NCBI RefSeq assembly: GCF_025152745.1
Contig: NZ_CP104040.1
Location: 2,914,001 to 2,978,000, forward strand
Reading direction: 5' to 3'
Source: Rhizobium sp. WSM4643
GTDB lineage: Bacteria > Pseudomonadota > Alphaproteobacteria > Rhizobiales > Rhizobiaceae
DNA length: 64,000 bases
Below the pieces are notes generated by a model. That model was not told the origin of the DNA, made no database searches, and was given only the letters and a program-made list of their open reading frames with translations. Positions 34,710 through 43,586 of this stretch are shown here, in pieces. Position numbers and translations under genes: made by a program. Every line of letters begins with the position of its first letter. Positions within the stretch are counted from its first letter, which is position 1.

Positions 34710-35930
34710 CTAGCCCCGTAACGTCTTGACCTTGGTGAGATCCGGGAAGAGCCGCATCCACAGGAGCACGACGACAATCGTACCGAGCCCGCCGACAACG
34801 CCGGTGGCGACCGGCCCGAGGGCTGCCGCCATCATGCCGGATTCGAATTCGCCGAGCTGGTTGGAGGTACCGATGAACAGCGAGTTGACGGCACTGACTC
34901 GGCCGCGCATCTCGTCCGGCGTCAGCAGCTGCACCAGCGAGCTGCGGACGACGACGCTTACCGTGTCGGACGCGCCGACGACGAACAGCGCTACGACGGA
35001 AAGTGCAATATTGGTCGAAAGCGAGAAGACGATGGTGGCGACGCCGAACACGGCGACGGCGGCAAGCATCTTGCGCCCGACATTGCTTTCGAGCGGCCGG
35101 CGCGCAAGCACGATCGACATCACGAGCGCGCCGATCGCCGGCGCGGCGCGCAAAAGGCCGAGCCCCCAGGGGCCGGTTTGCAGGATATCGCGGGCCAACA
35201 TTGGCAGCAGCGCGGTCGCGCCGCCCAGCAGCACCGCGAAGAGATCGAGCGAAATCGTGCCGAGCATCACCGGCCGGCTGCGGATGAAGGAGACGCCGGC
35301 AAAGACCGAAGCGAGCGTCACCGGCTCGCGCCTAGCAGGGCTCCATTGCATCCGGATGGAGATGACGTTGAAACTCGCAACGGCAAAAAGCAGCGCGGCA
35401 ATTGCAAAGGGCGCGACGGGATGGAGGCCGTAAAGCAGGCCGCCGAGCGAGGGGCCGATGATCAGCGCCGTCTGCATCATCGAGGTCGAGGTTGCAACCG
35501 CCTTCTGCAGCATTGAGGCCGGCACGATGTTCGGCAACAGCGCCGCCATGGTCGGGCGCTCGAAGGCAACGACGGCGCCGAGCACCGTGACGGCGGCGAG
35601 GATGCCGGCCGGCGTCAGCCATTGCTGCCAGGTAGCGATCGCCAGCACCAGCGCCGTCACCGCCTCGATCAATTGGCAGACAAGCCCGATGCGCCGCCGG
35701 TCCAACCGGTCGGCGACATGGCCGACGACGAAGGTCAGCACCACCATCGGCAGGAACTGGCAGAGGCCGACGAGGCCGAGCGCAAAGGCGCTGTGCGTCT
35801 GGTCGTAGATCATCCATCCCATGGCGATGCCAATGGACTGGAAGGAGAGCGAGGAAAAAACGCGGGAGGCAGCGAAATTCAGATAGCCGGGGTGGCGAAG
35901 AACGCTCCCCGGTCCTTGGGATATATCCAT
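34710..35930 (-). CDS. MFS transporter, EntS-like exporter
   Basis: 406 aa with about 12 membrane segments. The conserved MFS loop is VGHVADRLDRRRIGLV between segments 2 and 3. The closest type is the MFS_3/EntS group, whose members export siderophores or drugs. No siderophore genes are near, so the substrate is unknown. Transcribed alone. Confidence 0.87.
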   Translation of the reverse strand: MDISQGPGSVLRHPGYLNFAASRVFSSLSFQSIGIAMGWMIYDQTHSAFALGLVGLCQFLPMVVLTFVVGHVADRLDRRRIGLVCQLIEAVTALVLAIATWQQWLTPAGILAAVTVLGAVVAFERPTMAALLPNIVPASMLQKAVATSTSMMQTALIIGPSLGGLLYGLHPVAPFAIAALLFAVASFNVISIRMQWSPARREPVTLASVFAGVSFIRSRPVMLGTISLDLFAVLLGGATALLPMLARDILQTGPWGLGLLRAAPAIGALVMSIVLARRPLESNVGRKMLAAVAVFGVATIVFSLSTNIALSVVALFVVGASDTVSVVVRSSLVQLLTPDEMRGRVSAVNSLFIGTSNQLGEFESGMMAAALGPVATGVVGGLGTIVVVLLWMRLFPDLTKVKTLRG

Positions 35931-36097
35931 TGCGATGTCACCGGCCGGCTACGGTCGCGCCAGCCTTTATAAGGAGTTTTTAAGAGGTCGGAGCGGTGTT
36001 CTGCCCGAATGGGCGATTTGTCAATCGCAAGGCGCAGCCGCCGCCGGTTTGTACTGGTCTCACCTCGTCAGCATATCAATTATCAATGATCGCTTAC

Positions 36098-36117
36098 ATC
36101 GGATATCGATTTCCGAT
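36098..36117. promoter_or_regulatory. Inverted repeat upstream of the SnoaL gene
   Basis: Arms ATCGGA and TCCGAT separated by 8 bp, 52 bp before the start codon. Candidate operator for the SnoaL-oxidoreductase pair; the regulator is not known. Confidence 0.4.
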
Positions 36118-36168
36118 ATGACAGCCGCATGCCCTAATCTCCTCTTGTCATAAACAAAGAGGCTCTCG

Positions 36169-36636
36169 ATGACCTTTGATACAACCGCAAGCGCACTGAC
36201 TGCAGGTCAGCATGCAACGCTTGAAACCTTCTACGGCGCATTCACCCGCAAGAACCCCGATCTTCTCGACGAAGCCGTCACATCGGGCTGGCAGGATATT
36301 CCGCTCGCCCCCGGCCAGGGTCCCGGCCCAGCTGGGCTGAAGCCGATCATTCTCGGCTTCATCGAATCCCTGCCGGATGTGGAGATCGTTGTCGACGAAG
36401 TGATCGGTTTCAACGATCGCGCCGGCGTTCGCGCCCGTATTGTCGGCACCCAGCGCGGCGCGCTCTTCGGCATTCCGGCCACGAACCGCCGGATCGAGAT
36501 CGCGCTCCATGAATTCCACCGCTTCGAAGGCGACAGGATCTCCCATACCTGGCACCTCGAGGACTGGTTCGGCATGCTGCACCAACTCGGCGCTTGGCCG
36601 CCGAAGGCGGTGTCCCTGCATCCGGAGAGCGCGTGA
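36169..36636 (+). CDS. SnoaL-like / ester-cyclase-type polyketide cyclase fold protein
   Basis: 155 aa. The NTF2-like fold is recognised from TLETFYGAFTRKNPDLLDEA, GPAGLKPIILGFIESLPDVE and HEFHRFEGDRISHTWHLEDW. The AGAGG ribosome site is 7 bp upstream. The stop overlaps the next start (TGATG), so it acts with the quinone oxidoreductase; a detoxification or small-molecule role is likely but the substrate is unknown. Confidence 0.82.
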   Translation: MTFDTTASALTAGQHATLETFYGAFTRKNPDLLDEAVTSGWQDIPLAPGQGPGPAGLKPIILGFIESLPDVEIVVDEVIGFNDRAGVRARIVGTQRGALFGIPATNRRIEIALHEFHRFEGDRISHTWHLEDWFGMLHQLGAWPPKAVSLHPESA

Positions 36637-37562
36637 TGAAGGCCGCCCGTATCTATGCCCACGGTGTAATCGATGATATCCGGATCGAGGATGTGCCGGA
36701 GCCGGTACCCGGCCTCGACGAGGTGCTCATCCGCGTCGAGGCAGCCGCCCTCAATCCAATGGATAACAAGCTGCTTGCCGGATATCTGAAGGACTTCTTC
36801 CCCCTCGCCTTCCCCTATACGCTCGGAACCGATCTCGCTGGAACGGTGGTGGCAACAGGTCCGCTCGTCGCCACCGTCAGGCCAGGTGTAAGAGTGATCG
36901 CGCGCACAGACCCAACGAGCGGCGGCGCCTTCGCCGAACTGGCGGCCGTGCCCGCCCGACTGGTTGTTCCAATTCCGCGCGATCTGCCGCTTTTAAACTT
37001 TGCCGGCCTGCCGACGGCAGCGGCCACCGCCTGGCAGGCGCTGTTCGAGGCAGCAGCGGTCCAGCCCAGCCAATCGGTGCTCATCCATGCCAGCGCTGGC
37101 GGCGTTGGCAGTTTCGCGGTTCAGCTCGCAAGGCTTGCCGGCGCGTATGTGACGGCGACAGCCTCTGCGGCCAATCTTGACCTCGTCCGCTCGCTTGGCG
37201 CTGACGAAGTGATCGACTATCGCAACCAGGATTTTACTGCCTTCGCTCGGGCCGTCGACCTGGTGATCGACGCGGTCGGCGGCGAAACGCTGGAGCGCTC
37301 GCTCGGCATCATCCGCCCCGGCGGCAAGCTTATCGGCCTTTCGGCACCGTTCGACACCGAAGGGCCGAAGGCGCGCGGCATCGATGCGCAGTTTCTCTTT
37401 CATGAGAGCGATGCCGGTCGCCTGGCCGCAGTGGCAGAACTTGCCGCAGATCGTCGTCTCCAAAGCGTCATCGGCCAGGAGTTCGCCCTTGCGGACACGG
37501 TTGAGGCTTTGCGGTCTCTTTCGAAGGGCGGCGCCCGAGGCAAGACCTTGGTGAGACCCTAG
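36636..37562 (+). CDS. Zinc-independent quinone oxidoreductase / medium-chain dehydrogenase
   Basis: 308 aa from MKAARIYAHG, with GGAGAGC before ATG 36636. The MDR fold has the N-terminal GroES-like part (LGTDLAGTVVATGPLV) and the NADPH site VLIHASAGGVGSFAVQLARL (about residues 147-166). No catalytic-zinc Cys/His set, as in quinone reductases. The stop codon TAG is the first three bases of a repeat element, so the C-terminus is set by that element. Confidence 0.88.
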   Translation: MKAARIYAHGVIDDIRIEDVPEPVPGLDEVLIRVEAAALNPMDNKLLAGYLKDFFPLAFPYTLGTDLAGTVVATGPLVATVRPGVRVIARTDPTSGGAFAELAAVPARLVVPIPRDLPLLNFAGLPTAAATAWQALFEAAAVQPSQSVLIHASAGGVGSFAVQLARLAGAYVTATASAANLDLVRSLGADEVIDYRNQDFTAFARAVDLVIDAVGGETLERSLGIIRPGGKLIGLSAPFDTEGPKARGIDAQFLFHESDAGRLAAVAELAADRRLQSVIGQEFALADTVEALRSLSKGGARGKTLVRP

Positions 37563-37674
37563 AACAGGATGGTTTTAGGCCTGTTCGGCCTAAAGTCTGA
37601 ATCTGTTCTCAATGAAAGAGTTAGAGCATGATGTCGTCCGAAAACCGCTCACACTTTTCGGCATCATGCTCTAA
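37560..37674. repeat. Two-module palindromic intergenic repeat
   Basis: Same order of modules as at 6613: TAGAACAGGATGGTTTTAGG (imperfect inverse) at 37560-37609, then TTAGAGCATGATGTCGTCCG to its inverse at 37621-37674. It lies between convergent genes and supplies the stop codon of the oxidoreductase. Confidence 0.82.
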
Positions 37675-37701
37675 ACGAGGCGGCTGATCCCAAAAGAGGG
37701 A

Positions 37702-38634
37702 TCAGCGCAATTCCTCGGATTGATCCTGCTTCGCGGCCGCGACGGAGCGGATCAGTTCGCGGAACCACTGCTGCCCGACATGGGAATCGTTGCGGCGATG
37801 CCATGACAGCGCAAAGGAGACCGGCAGCAGTTCGATCGGCGGCTTGTGGATCGACAGCCGGGCGCGGCTGTCCGAGACCTCGACGACGCCGCGCATCAGC
37901 GTGGCGACGAGATCGGTCTCGGCGACGATCGCCGGCGCCGCATACATTTGCGGCAACGTCAGGCCGAGCCTGCGGCGCAGACCGAATTCCGAAAGCTTCC
38001 GGTCGACATGGCCATAACGATCGCCTTCCGGTGATACGAGCAGGTGGTCGAGAGCGACGAAGGTTTCGAGATCAAGACCCCTTGCCGCGGGATGATCGGC
38101 GCGGACGATCGAAACGAAGCTCTCCTCGAAAAGCAGCCGGGAAAGGATGCGTGGCGACGAGGAGACCGGCACGCCGACCGCCGCATCCACCTCGCCGGCG
38201 TCGAGCATCTCCACCGCCCTTTCCCGGGCAACGAAACCCTTGACGTCGACGCTGATTTTTGGCGCGGCCTGCCTGATCGCCGCCAGCAGCTTCGGCAGAA
38301 GCACGAAGGCTGGATGTTCGGAAAGACCGAGCCGGAACGAAGCCGATGACGACCGCGGATCGAAGACGCCACTGAAAGCCAGCGCCTCTTGCGCATGCCG
38401 CAGAGATTTTCCGATCGGCTCGGCCAGATCGAGCGCCCGCGGTGTCGGCTCCAATCCGCTCGGGCTGCGCACGAAGAGCTCATCCTGAAAAAGCTGCCGT
38501 AACCTGGCAAGTGCTGCACTCATCGCCGGCTGGGTGCGGCCGATGCGGGCGCCAGCCCGGGTGACGCTGCGCTCCGCCATGATCGCGTCGAAGGCGACGA
38601 GGAGGTTGAGATCGACCGCTTGAAGACTATTCAT
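37702..38634 (-). CDS. LysR-family transcriptional regulator
   Basis: 310 aa from MNSLQAVDLN. Helix-turn-helix in the first 65 residues (LLVAFDAIMAERSVTRAGAR, then QPAMSAALARLRQLF) and a periplasmic-binding-like effector domain after it, of the NodD/PcpR-like group. It is convergent with the oxidoreductase pair, so the usual divergent target is missing; it may act on that pair from a distance or on genes elsewhere. Confidence 0.88.
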   Translation of the reverse strand: MNSLQAVDLNLLVAFDAIMAERSVTRAGARIGRTQPAMSAALARLRQLFQDELFVRSPSGLEPTPRALDLAEPIGKSLRHAQEALAFSGVFDPRSSSASFRLGLSEHPAFVLLPKLLAAIRQAAPKISVDVKGFVARERAVEMLDAGEVDAAVGVPVSSSPRILSRLLFEESFVSIVRADHPAARGLDLETFVALDHLLVSPEGDRYGHVDRKLSEFGLRRRLGLTLPQMYAAPAIVAETDLVATLMRGVVEVSDSRARLSIHKPPIELLPVSFALSWHRRNDSHVGQQWFRELIRSVAAAKQDQSEELR

Positions 38635-38712
38635 GATGTGGATGATGCCCGTCAACTACTATAGACCGGCAGCATGTTGCAAACCCTCTTTATGTGCAAG
38701 AGCCGTTGACGT

Positions 38713-39432
38713 TTAGCGCGGCTCCCTGGAGATGCTGAGATAGCCGGGATCGAATTCGGCGATCTCCTGCAGGCGTTCCCAGTCGACGATGGTAATCGTC
38801 CGATTCTCCCAGGTGAACACGCCCTCGCGCCTTAGGGCCTGCAATGTCTTGTTCAGGTGGACGACGGAGACGCCGAGCACGTCGGCCATCTCGATCTGCG
38901 TCAAAGGAAACTGGAAGCTTGGGCCGCGCGTCCGCTTCACCACCTGCAGCCGCACGAAGAGCTCGCAGACGAGATGGGCGATATGGGCGCGCTTGGAGCG
39001 CCGGCCCATGGCGACGATCCACTCGCGGTGGATGGCGCCATCGACTAGCGTGTCGAGCCAGAGCAGCCGGGTCAGATGCGGCATGCGTTCGGTGATCGCC
39101 CTGAGGTCGGCGTGATCGGCGAAAGCGACGCGACAGGACGACATCGCAACGACGCCATGATCCATCTTCTTGATTGGGAAAGCGTGCAGATCGACAAAAT
39201 CGCCAGCGACGTGCAGCGCGGTGATCTGACGACTGCCATCGGCCATCACCCTGTAGCGGGCCGCAAAACCATCGAGCAGCAGCGTGCTGTAGGTCGGACG
39301 GCTTCCTTCGGAGACGAGATCCTCTCCGGCAAGGAAGTGCCTCTCCTTGACGATGATCGCTCTGAGATGACTTTCCTCCTCGGCCGACAACACATCGCGA
39401 CTTCCAAGGTTCAGCAGCAGCGGCTCGATCAC
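38713..39432 (-). CDS. Crp/Fnr-family transcriptional regulator
   Basis: 239 aa. Cyclic-nucleotide-binding-like domain from about residue 25 to 120 and a Crp-type winged helix at the C-terminus (PLTQIEMADVLGVSVVHLNK, LRREGVFTWENRTITI). The cluster of cysteines that binds iron-sulfur in FNR is absent. Signal unknown. Many such regulators are present in rhizobia. Confidence 0.88.
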   Translation of the reverse strand: MIEPLLLNLGSRDVLSAEEESHLRAIIVKERHFLAGEDLVSEGSRPTYSTLLLDGFAARYRVMADGSRQITALHVAGDFVDLHAFPIKKMDHGVVAMSSCRVAFADHADLRAITERMPHLTRLLWLDTLVDGAIHREWIVAMGRRSKRAHIAHLVCELFVRLQVVKRTRGPSFQFPLTQIEMADVLGVSVVHLNKTLQALRREGVFTWENRTITIVDWERLQEIAEFDPGYLSISREPR

Positions 39433-39564
39433 GGGCTTGTCTGCCGATATAGGAAAAGTCTCCCGATCATTTCGATGCGACCTGTATTTTCTTTAAGAAT
39501 CAATGCCTAACGTCGGAACAATTGTCTTCTCTGTGATTTCTCCCTGTGACGCGCAGGAAGAAAC

Positions 39565-39810
39565 ATGGCTCGCTACTATTTCGATCTACACAACGGCGAA
39601 GGTCCCACGCGCGACGAGCACGGCACCGAGCTCAAATCTCGCGAAGACATTCCGAAAGAAGTGACCCGCATCCTGCTGGATGTGGCCCGTGACGAACTGC
39701 CCGCAGGTGATCGCATGACCATCGCCGTCACCGTTCGCGACGAAAGCGGCGAGCCGGTCACGGTTGCCAGTCTCGTCTTCAGCAATGAATGGCTCGACGT
39801 CTTACGATAG
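39565..39810 (+). CDS. DUF6894 protein
   Basis: 81 aa. MARYYFDLHNGEGPTRDEHG followed by SREDIPKEVTRILLDVARDE and MTIAVTVRDESGEPV is the DUF6894 pattern common in Rhizobiales. Function unknown. A second member lies 170 bp downstream on the other strand. Confidence 0.78.
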   Translation: MARYYFDLHNGEGPTRDEHGTELKSREDIPKEVTRILLDVARDELPAGDRMTIAVTVRDESGEPVTVASLVFSNEWLDVLR

Positions 39811-39977
39811 CGGCGGCCGTTCAAAGGTTGCCGCCGATTACACATACGCACCAATCCGACTCGGTCGATTAGCGCGACGCTAAGTCCCGCCTTCACCGCG
39901 GGCAATTAAATTTGACATAGTTTCCGAATGCTTTGGTCTGGATCGAGGGGGATCACAGCCCAGTAAACCGATCACGG

Positions 39978-40211
39978 CTACTTCGGAATTTCTTCGAGAA
40001 TCAGTCGTATTTCCGCAAGCGGCGTACGGCTTTCATCGAAGAGTTCCACCGACATCATGTTCAGAGGTGCAGCAGGCAGGCCTTCGGCGGCCATCTCAGC
40101 CAACACGCGCCGTGCCTCCGCTTTCGCGGCTTCGATGGATTCAAAATCGTAGGCCGTCTCGGTCGTCCCGGCGCCATCACGATCGAAAAGTTGAAAGTAG
40201 AATTTCGGCAC
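39978..40211 (-). CDS. DUF6894 protein
   Basis: 77 aa from GTG 40211 (PKFYFQLFDRDG), with GGGGGTG 5 bp upstream; the frame above it has no family character. FESIEAAKAEARRVLAEMAA and MMSVELFDESRTPL match DUF6894. Convergent with the related gene at 39565. Confidence 0.72.
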   Translation of the reverse strand: MPKFYFQLFDRDGAGTTETAYDFESIEAAKAEARRVLAEMAAEGLPAAPLNMMSVELFDESRTPLAEIRLILEEIPK

Positions 40212-40301
40212 GACGCACCCCCGCGCACCCCCGCTAAATGAGCCTAACGAGCTGGCAGCACACAAGTTCCGCCGAAACGGGTTTCCGTGTCATGCGTATC
40301 G

Positions 40302-40700
40302 TCAGAAGGCGCCGGCTTCCGGAGACGCCATCTCCTCGATGCCATCGACACGGTCGGGATAGAAGGCGAGATGGTCCTTGATGCTGCTGACCGCGGCATT
40401 CGGCGCCTCGTAGGTCCAGACGGCATTCTTCGAGCGCTCGCCGCCCGGAATGATGCTGTAATAGGAGGCGTCGCCCTTATAGGGGCAATGGCTGCTGTGG
40501 TCGGTGCGTTGAAGCAGCGACATGTCCACATCCCTGCGCGGAATATACTGCACCGGCGGATAGGAGGCCTCGCGCAGCGTCAGCGCATTGCGGGTATCGG
40601 CAATCGTCTTGCCGCCGAGCGTGACGACGACACGGGAGGGATTGTGCTCGACGGTGATCGGATGATCCGGCCCCGGAATCTTGATCGACTTATCTGACAT
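40302..40700 (-). CDS. DUF427 protein
   Basis: 132 aa. PITVEHNPSRVVVTLGGKTI, then PVQYIPRRDVDMSLL, SHCPYKGDASYYSI and the closing HLAFYPDRVDGIE are the DUF427 signature. The conserved Cys-Pro-Tyr-Lys-Gly motif is intact. Function unknown. Confidence 0.87.
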   Translation of the reverse strand: MSDKSIKIPGPDHPITVEHNPSRVVVTLGGKTIADTRNALTLREASYPPVQYIPRRDVDMSLLQRTDHSSHCPYKGDASYYSIIPGGERSKNAVWTYEAPNAAVSSIKDHLAFYPDRVDGIEEMASPEAGAF

Positions 40701-40796
40701 CGGGTTCGTCTCCAGAAGCTATCGATCGCATAGAGATAGGGCGGCATGCGGCCGGCCCAAGGGCTCGAATGCAGCTTTCCCTGAAATGCTGCGCCA

Positions 40797-41489
40797 CTAG
40801 AACTCGAAACGCGGCGATACCGGACTTAGCATCGCCGTTTTCGGCGCCGCCGGCCAGTGCCGTGCAAGCGCATCTGCAACTGTTTCGATCAGCCTGGCGA
40901 TGTCGTCGCCGGCGGAGGCGTGCAGAGCCTCGGCGACGATCAGCACCGAGCGCGTGGTCTCCCGCACCGCCGAAAGCCCGCTCTGCCGGTTCGTCCAGCG
41001 CCGCGCATGCGCCCTGTCATCACCGTCTGCAAAGATCACTTCGTTCGCCTCCGGATGTTCGCTCTCGCCGGCGAAGGTCAGATAGGTCTCGTCACCTCTG
41101 GCGCGCCGGACTTCGAGATCGCCAGCGATCTTTTCAGTGTCGAAGACCGCGATCGGAATGGCAAAGGCGAGCGAAATCGCATTGCAGAGATCGATGAGCG
41201 GATGCAGGCGCGGCAGTGCATGTTCCTGGCGGAAGCGACGCAGCAGCGCCTCGGAAGCGCAGCGATATTGCGTCGGCTTCAGCCCCATGCGGGAAAAGCC
41301 GCGCCGCCAAGCCTGGATCTCGGGAAATTCGCCTTCCTGCGCTTTGGCCAGCCGGGCCTCGGCGATTGCATTGAAGTCTGCGATCGCCGCCTCGACATCG
41401 GCTTCCGCATGGATCCCTCCCGCATGCAGCGCACCGGCGCGAAGCTCGGGAAAAGCCTGCCATATGGCATCGGAATGGCTGAACTGCAT
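40797..41489 (-). CDS. B3/B4 tRNA-binding-domain protein
   Basis: 230 aa. The B3/B4 fold of phenylalanyl-tRNA synthetase beta is recognised from FSRMGLKPTQYRCASEALLR, LPRLHPLIDLCNAISL and the late GLSAVRETTRSVLIVAEAL. Stand-alone members may edit mischarged tRNA or act on amino acid derivatives; this is not settled. It starts 3 bp after the exporter gene ends and is probably co-transcribed with it. Confidence 0.82.
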   Translation of the reverse strand: MQFSHSDAIWQAFPELRAGALHAGGIHAEADVEAAIADFNAIAEARLAKAQEGEFPEIQAWRRGFSRMGLKPTQYRCASEALLRRFRQEHALPRLHPLIDLCNAISLAFAIPIAVFDTEKIAGDLEVRRARGDETYLTFAGESEHPEANEVIFADGDDRAHARRWTNRQSGLSAVRETTRSVLIVAEALHASAGDDIARLIETVADALARHWPAAPKTAMLSPVSPRFEF

Positions 41490-41492
41490 GAT

Positions 41493-42389
41493 CTATCTCC
41501 CCCCGGCAAGTTTCACTGTACGGCTCCCGGCAAAGGCAAGCCCGAGCACGGCCGCAAGCACGCAGGCAATGCCGGCGATCTGGTTAAGCCCGACCGGCTC
41601 GCCAAGGATGACGAACGCAAGCATGACGGCGGAAACCGGAGCCAACGCGGTAAAGAGCGCCGCCTCCGTGCCGCTCACCCTTTCTGCCCCCGCATACCAC
41701 AGCAGAAATCCGCCGACGGTGGGCACCAGCGCATAATAGACGACGGCGGCGACAGCGCTTGCGGAAATACCATGTGCGAAAGGCACTTCGAACATGGCGG
41801 GGATGGCGGCGACGATAAAACCGATGCCGGCCATCAGCGTCGACTGCGCAAGCGGCGCAATCTCCGTTTTCAATCTTTTGTTGAGCAGGATGAACAACCC
41901 CTCGCAGACGACGGCGCAGAAGATCAACGCATTGCCGGCCAATGATCCGCCTGCCGCATCCGGCGTGAAGGCGATCGACAGCACGCCTGATGTCGCAAGC
42001 GCTACCGCAAGAAGCAGGGCACGCTGCGGCCGTTCGCGAAGCAGCAGGATGGAGATTGCGGCCGAAACCACCGGCAGCGTGCCGATGATGACGCCGGCAT
42101 CGGCCGCCGAGGTCAAGCTGAGGCCGGAGATCAGCAGCGTCGTATAACCGACGCTGCCGGCCCCGGCCTGGATGATGAGGATGAGCCGGTCATGTCGGGA
42201 AAACCTCGGCAGCCGCGCGCCGGTCGCCCACATCGGCAGGAGAAAGAGGGGAAAGGCGATGGCAAAGCGCAACGCGGTGGCGCTGAATGGCGGCAGACCC
42301 GACGCGATCAGCTTGCTTGCGATAACAGTGCTTCCGACCGTTAGCATCGCCAGCGCCAGATAGACATAACCTTGAACCTGCTTCGACAT
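41493..42389 (-). CDS. EamA/DMT-family inner-membrane transporter
   Basis: 298 aa with ten predicted membrane segments in two repeated EamA halves. Members often export amino acids or metabolites (RhtA, YdcZ types). It is followed by a B3/B4-domain gene and preceded by an AraC-type regulator, a set seen in other proteobacteria. The link to amino acid efflux is inference. Confidence 0.87.
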   Translation of the reverse strand: MSKQVQGYVYLALAMLTVGSTVIASKLIASGLPPFSATALRFAIAFPLFLLPMWATGARLPRFSRHDRLILIIQAGAGSVGYTTLLISGLSLTSAADAGVIIGTLPVVSAAISILLLRERPQRALLLAVALATSGVLSIAFTPDAAGGSLAGNALIFCAVVCEGLFILLNKRLKTEIAPLAQSTLMAGIGFIVAAIPAMFEVPFAHGISASAVAAVVYYALVPTVGGFLLWYAGAERVSGTEAALFTALAPVSAVMLAFVILGEPVGLNQIAGIACVLAAVLGLAFAGSRTVKLAGGR

Positions 42390-42491
42390 TCAGCGTCTCC
42401 CTGTTGGTTGCGCCGAGAAAACAGCAGGGATGGATCAGGGTCTTGAACGAAATTGCAGGCATAAAACAAAGAACTAAAGCGCGGCGGCCAG

Positions 42492-42531
42492 CCCGTCCTT
42501 CGAGGCCCTTCGGGGCTCCTCAAGGATGAGG
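42492..42531. repeat. Palindromic intergenic repeat
   Basis: Inverted repeat CGTCCTTCGAGGCCC / GGGCTCCTCAAGGATGAGG, with CCTCATCCTTG again at about 42571. A type widely scattered in Rhizobiales genomes. It lies between the AraC and EamA genes. Confidence 0.6.
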
Positions 42532-42701
42532 CTGGAGAGAGGTGGCAGCCCGCGGCACCCACGATCAGCCCTCATCCTTGTACGTTGCCGTTGCTGTATA
42601 AAGGGGCTGTGCGACGGGGATGCGTGTCATCCTTGGGTTTTGAACTCGTGCCTCAGCAAGCATCTCCGTGCCGGTGACGAAGCGCGATATGCCGGCACCG
42701 C

Positions 42702-43508
42702 TCAGAGAAAGGCGCCGGCATAGAGGCGCGGCGACAGACCGTATTTGCGCACGAAGACCCGCGTCATGTGGCTCTGGTCGGCAAAGCCGCTGGCAAAGGC
42801 CGCTTCCGCCAGCGGCATGCCCTGAGCGATCAGCCGGCGAGCGATATGGATGCGGGCCTGGACGAGATAGGCATGCGGCGTCAAGCCGGTCGCCTTGGCA
42901 AAACCGCGCAGCACCTGGAAGCGGCTGAGCCCGCTTTCCCTGGAGAGATCGGCAAGCGAGACGGCGGCAAGCGGATCGTCGTCGATCAGGTCTCGGGCCG
43001 CGCGGATCGACGCCGGCACCAGCGGCCGGTCTTCGGTACCGCAGCGCTCACGCATGAGGTCGGCGACGAATTGCAGACTTAGTTCTTCATGCAGCAACTC
43101 GTCCGCCGCCCTGCCGCCGGTCACTGCACCAAATAGCGTTTCGAAGCGGGCGGCGATCGCCGCATTGCGGATAACGGGATGCGGGATTTCCAGTCGCCCT
43201 GCCCCGCCTTCGCTGATCTCTCGCGATAGGCCGGTGACGATGCCGGGATCGAAATAGAGGATGCGCCAGGATCGGCCCTCGCCGATCGGCGCGCCGTCAT
43301 GCACCTCGTTCGGATTGACCGTGATGATGTCGCCGGCCTCAGCCTCCACCATGCCGCGGCCGCTGAGCGACGACTGCGCCCCGGCGGAAATCAGGCCGAT
43401 GCCGAACTGCTCATGCGTATGCCGAGCGAAGCTATGATGCGTTTCCGCCTCCACCGCTTCGACGCCTGATATCGCCGAGCGCAACATCCTGAACTGGTTT
43501 TTCGCCAT
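42702..43508 (-). CDS. AraC-family transcriptional regulator
   Basis: 268 aa from MAKNQFRMLR. N-terminal cupin ligand-binding part (THEQFGIGLI, MVEAEAGDIITVNPNEVHDG) and C-terminal double helix-turn-helix (AAVSLADLSRESGLSRFQVL, then AEAAFASGFADQSHMTRVFV). It is upstream of and on the same strand as the exporter gene, which it probably controls; this subtype often senses amino acids. Confidence 0.87.
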   Translation of the reverse strand: MAKNQFRMLRSAISGVEAVEAETHHSFARHTHEQFGIGLISAGAQSSLSGRGMVEAEAGDIITVNPNEVHDGAPIGEGRSWRILYFDPGIVTGLSREISEGGAGRLEIPHPVIRNAAIAARFETLFGAVTGGRAADELLHEELSLQFVADLMRERCGTEDRPLVPASIRAARDLIDDDPLAAVSLADLSRESGLSRFQVLRGFAKATGLTPHAYLVQARIHIARRLIAQGMPLAEAAFASGFADQSHMTRVFVRKYGLSPRLYAGAFL

Positions 43509-43586
43509 TCTCTGCCCGCAGGTCCGATCCTGGCCACTCTGCCAGCCGCCGTGAGATGACGCAATCATTGCGGCTAAGATGCTTGC

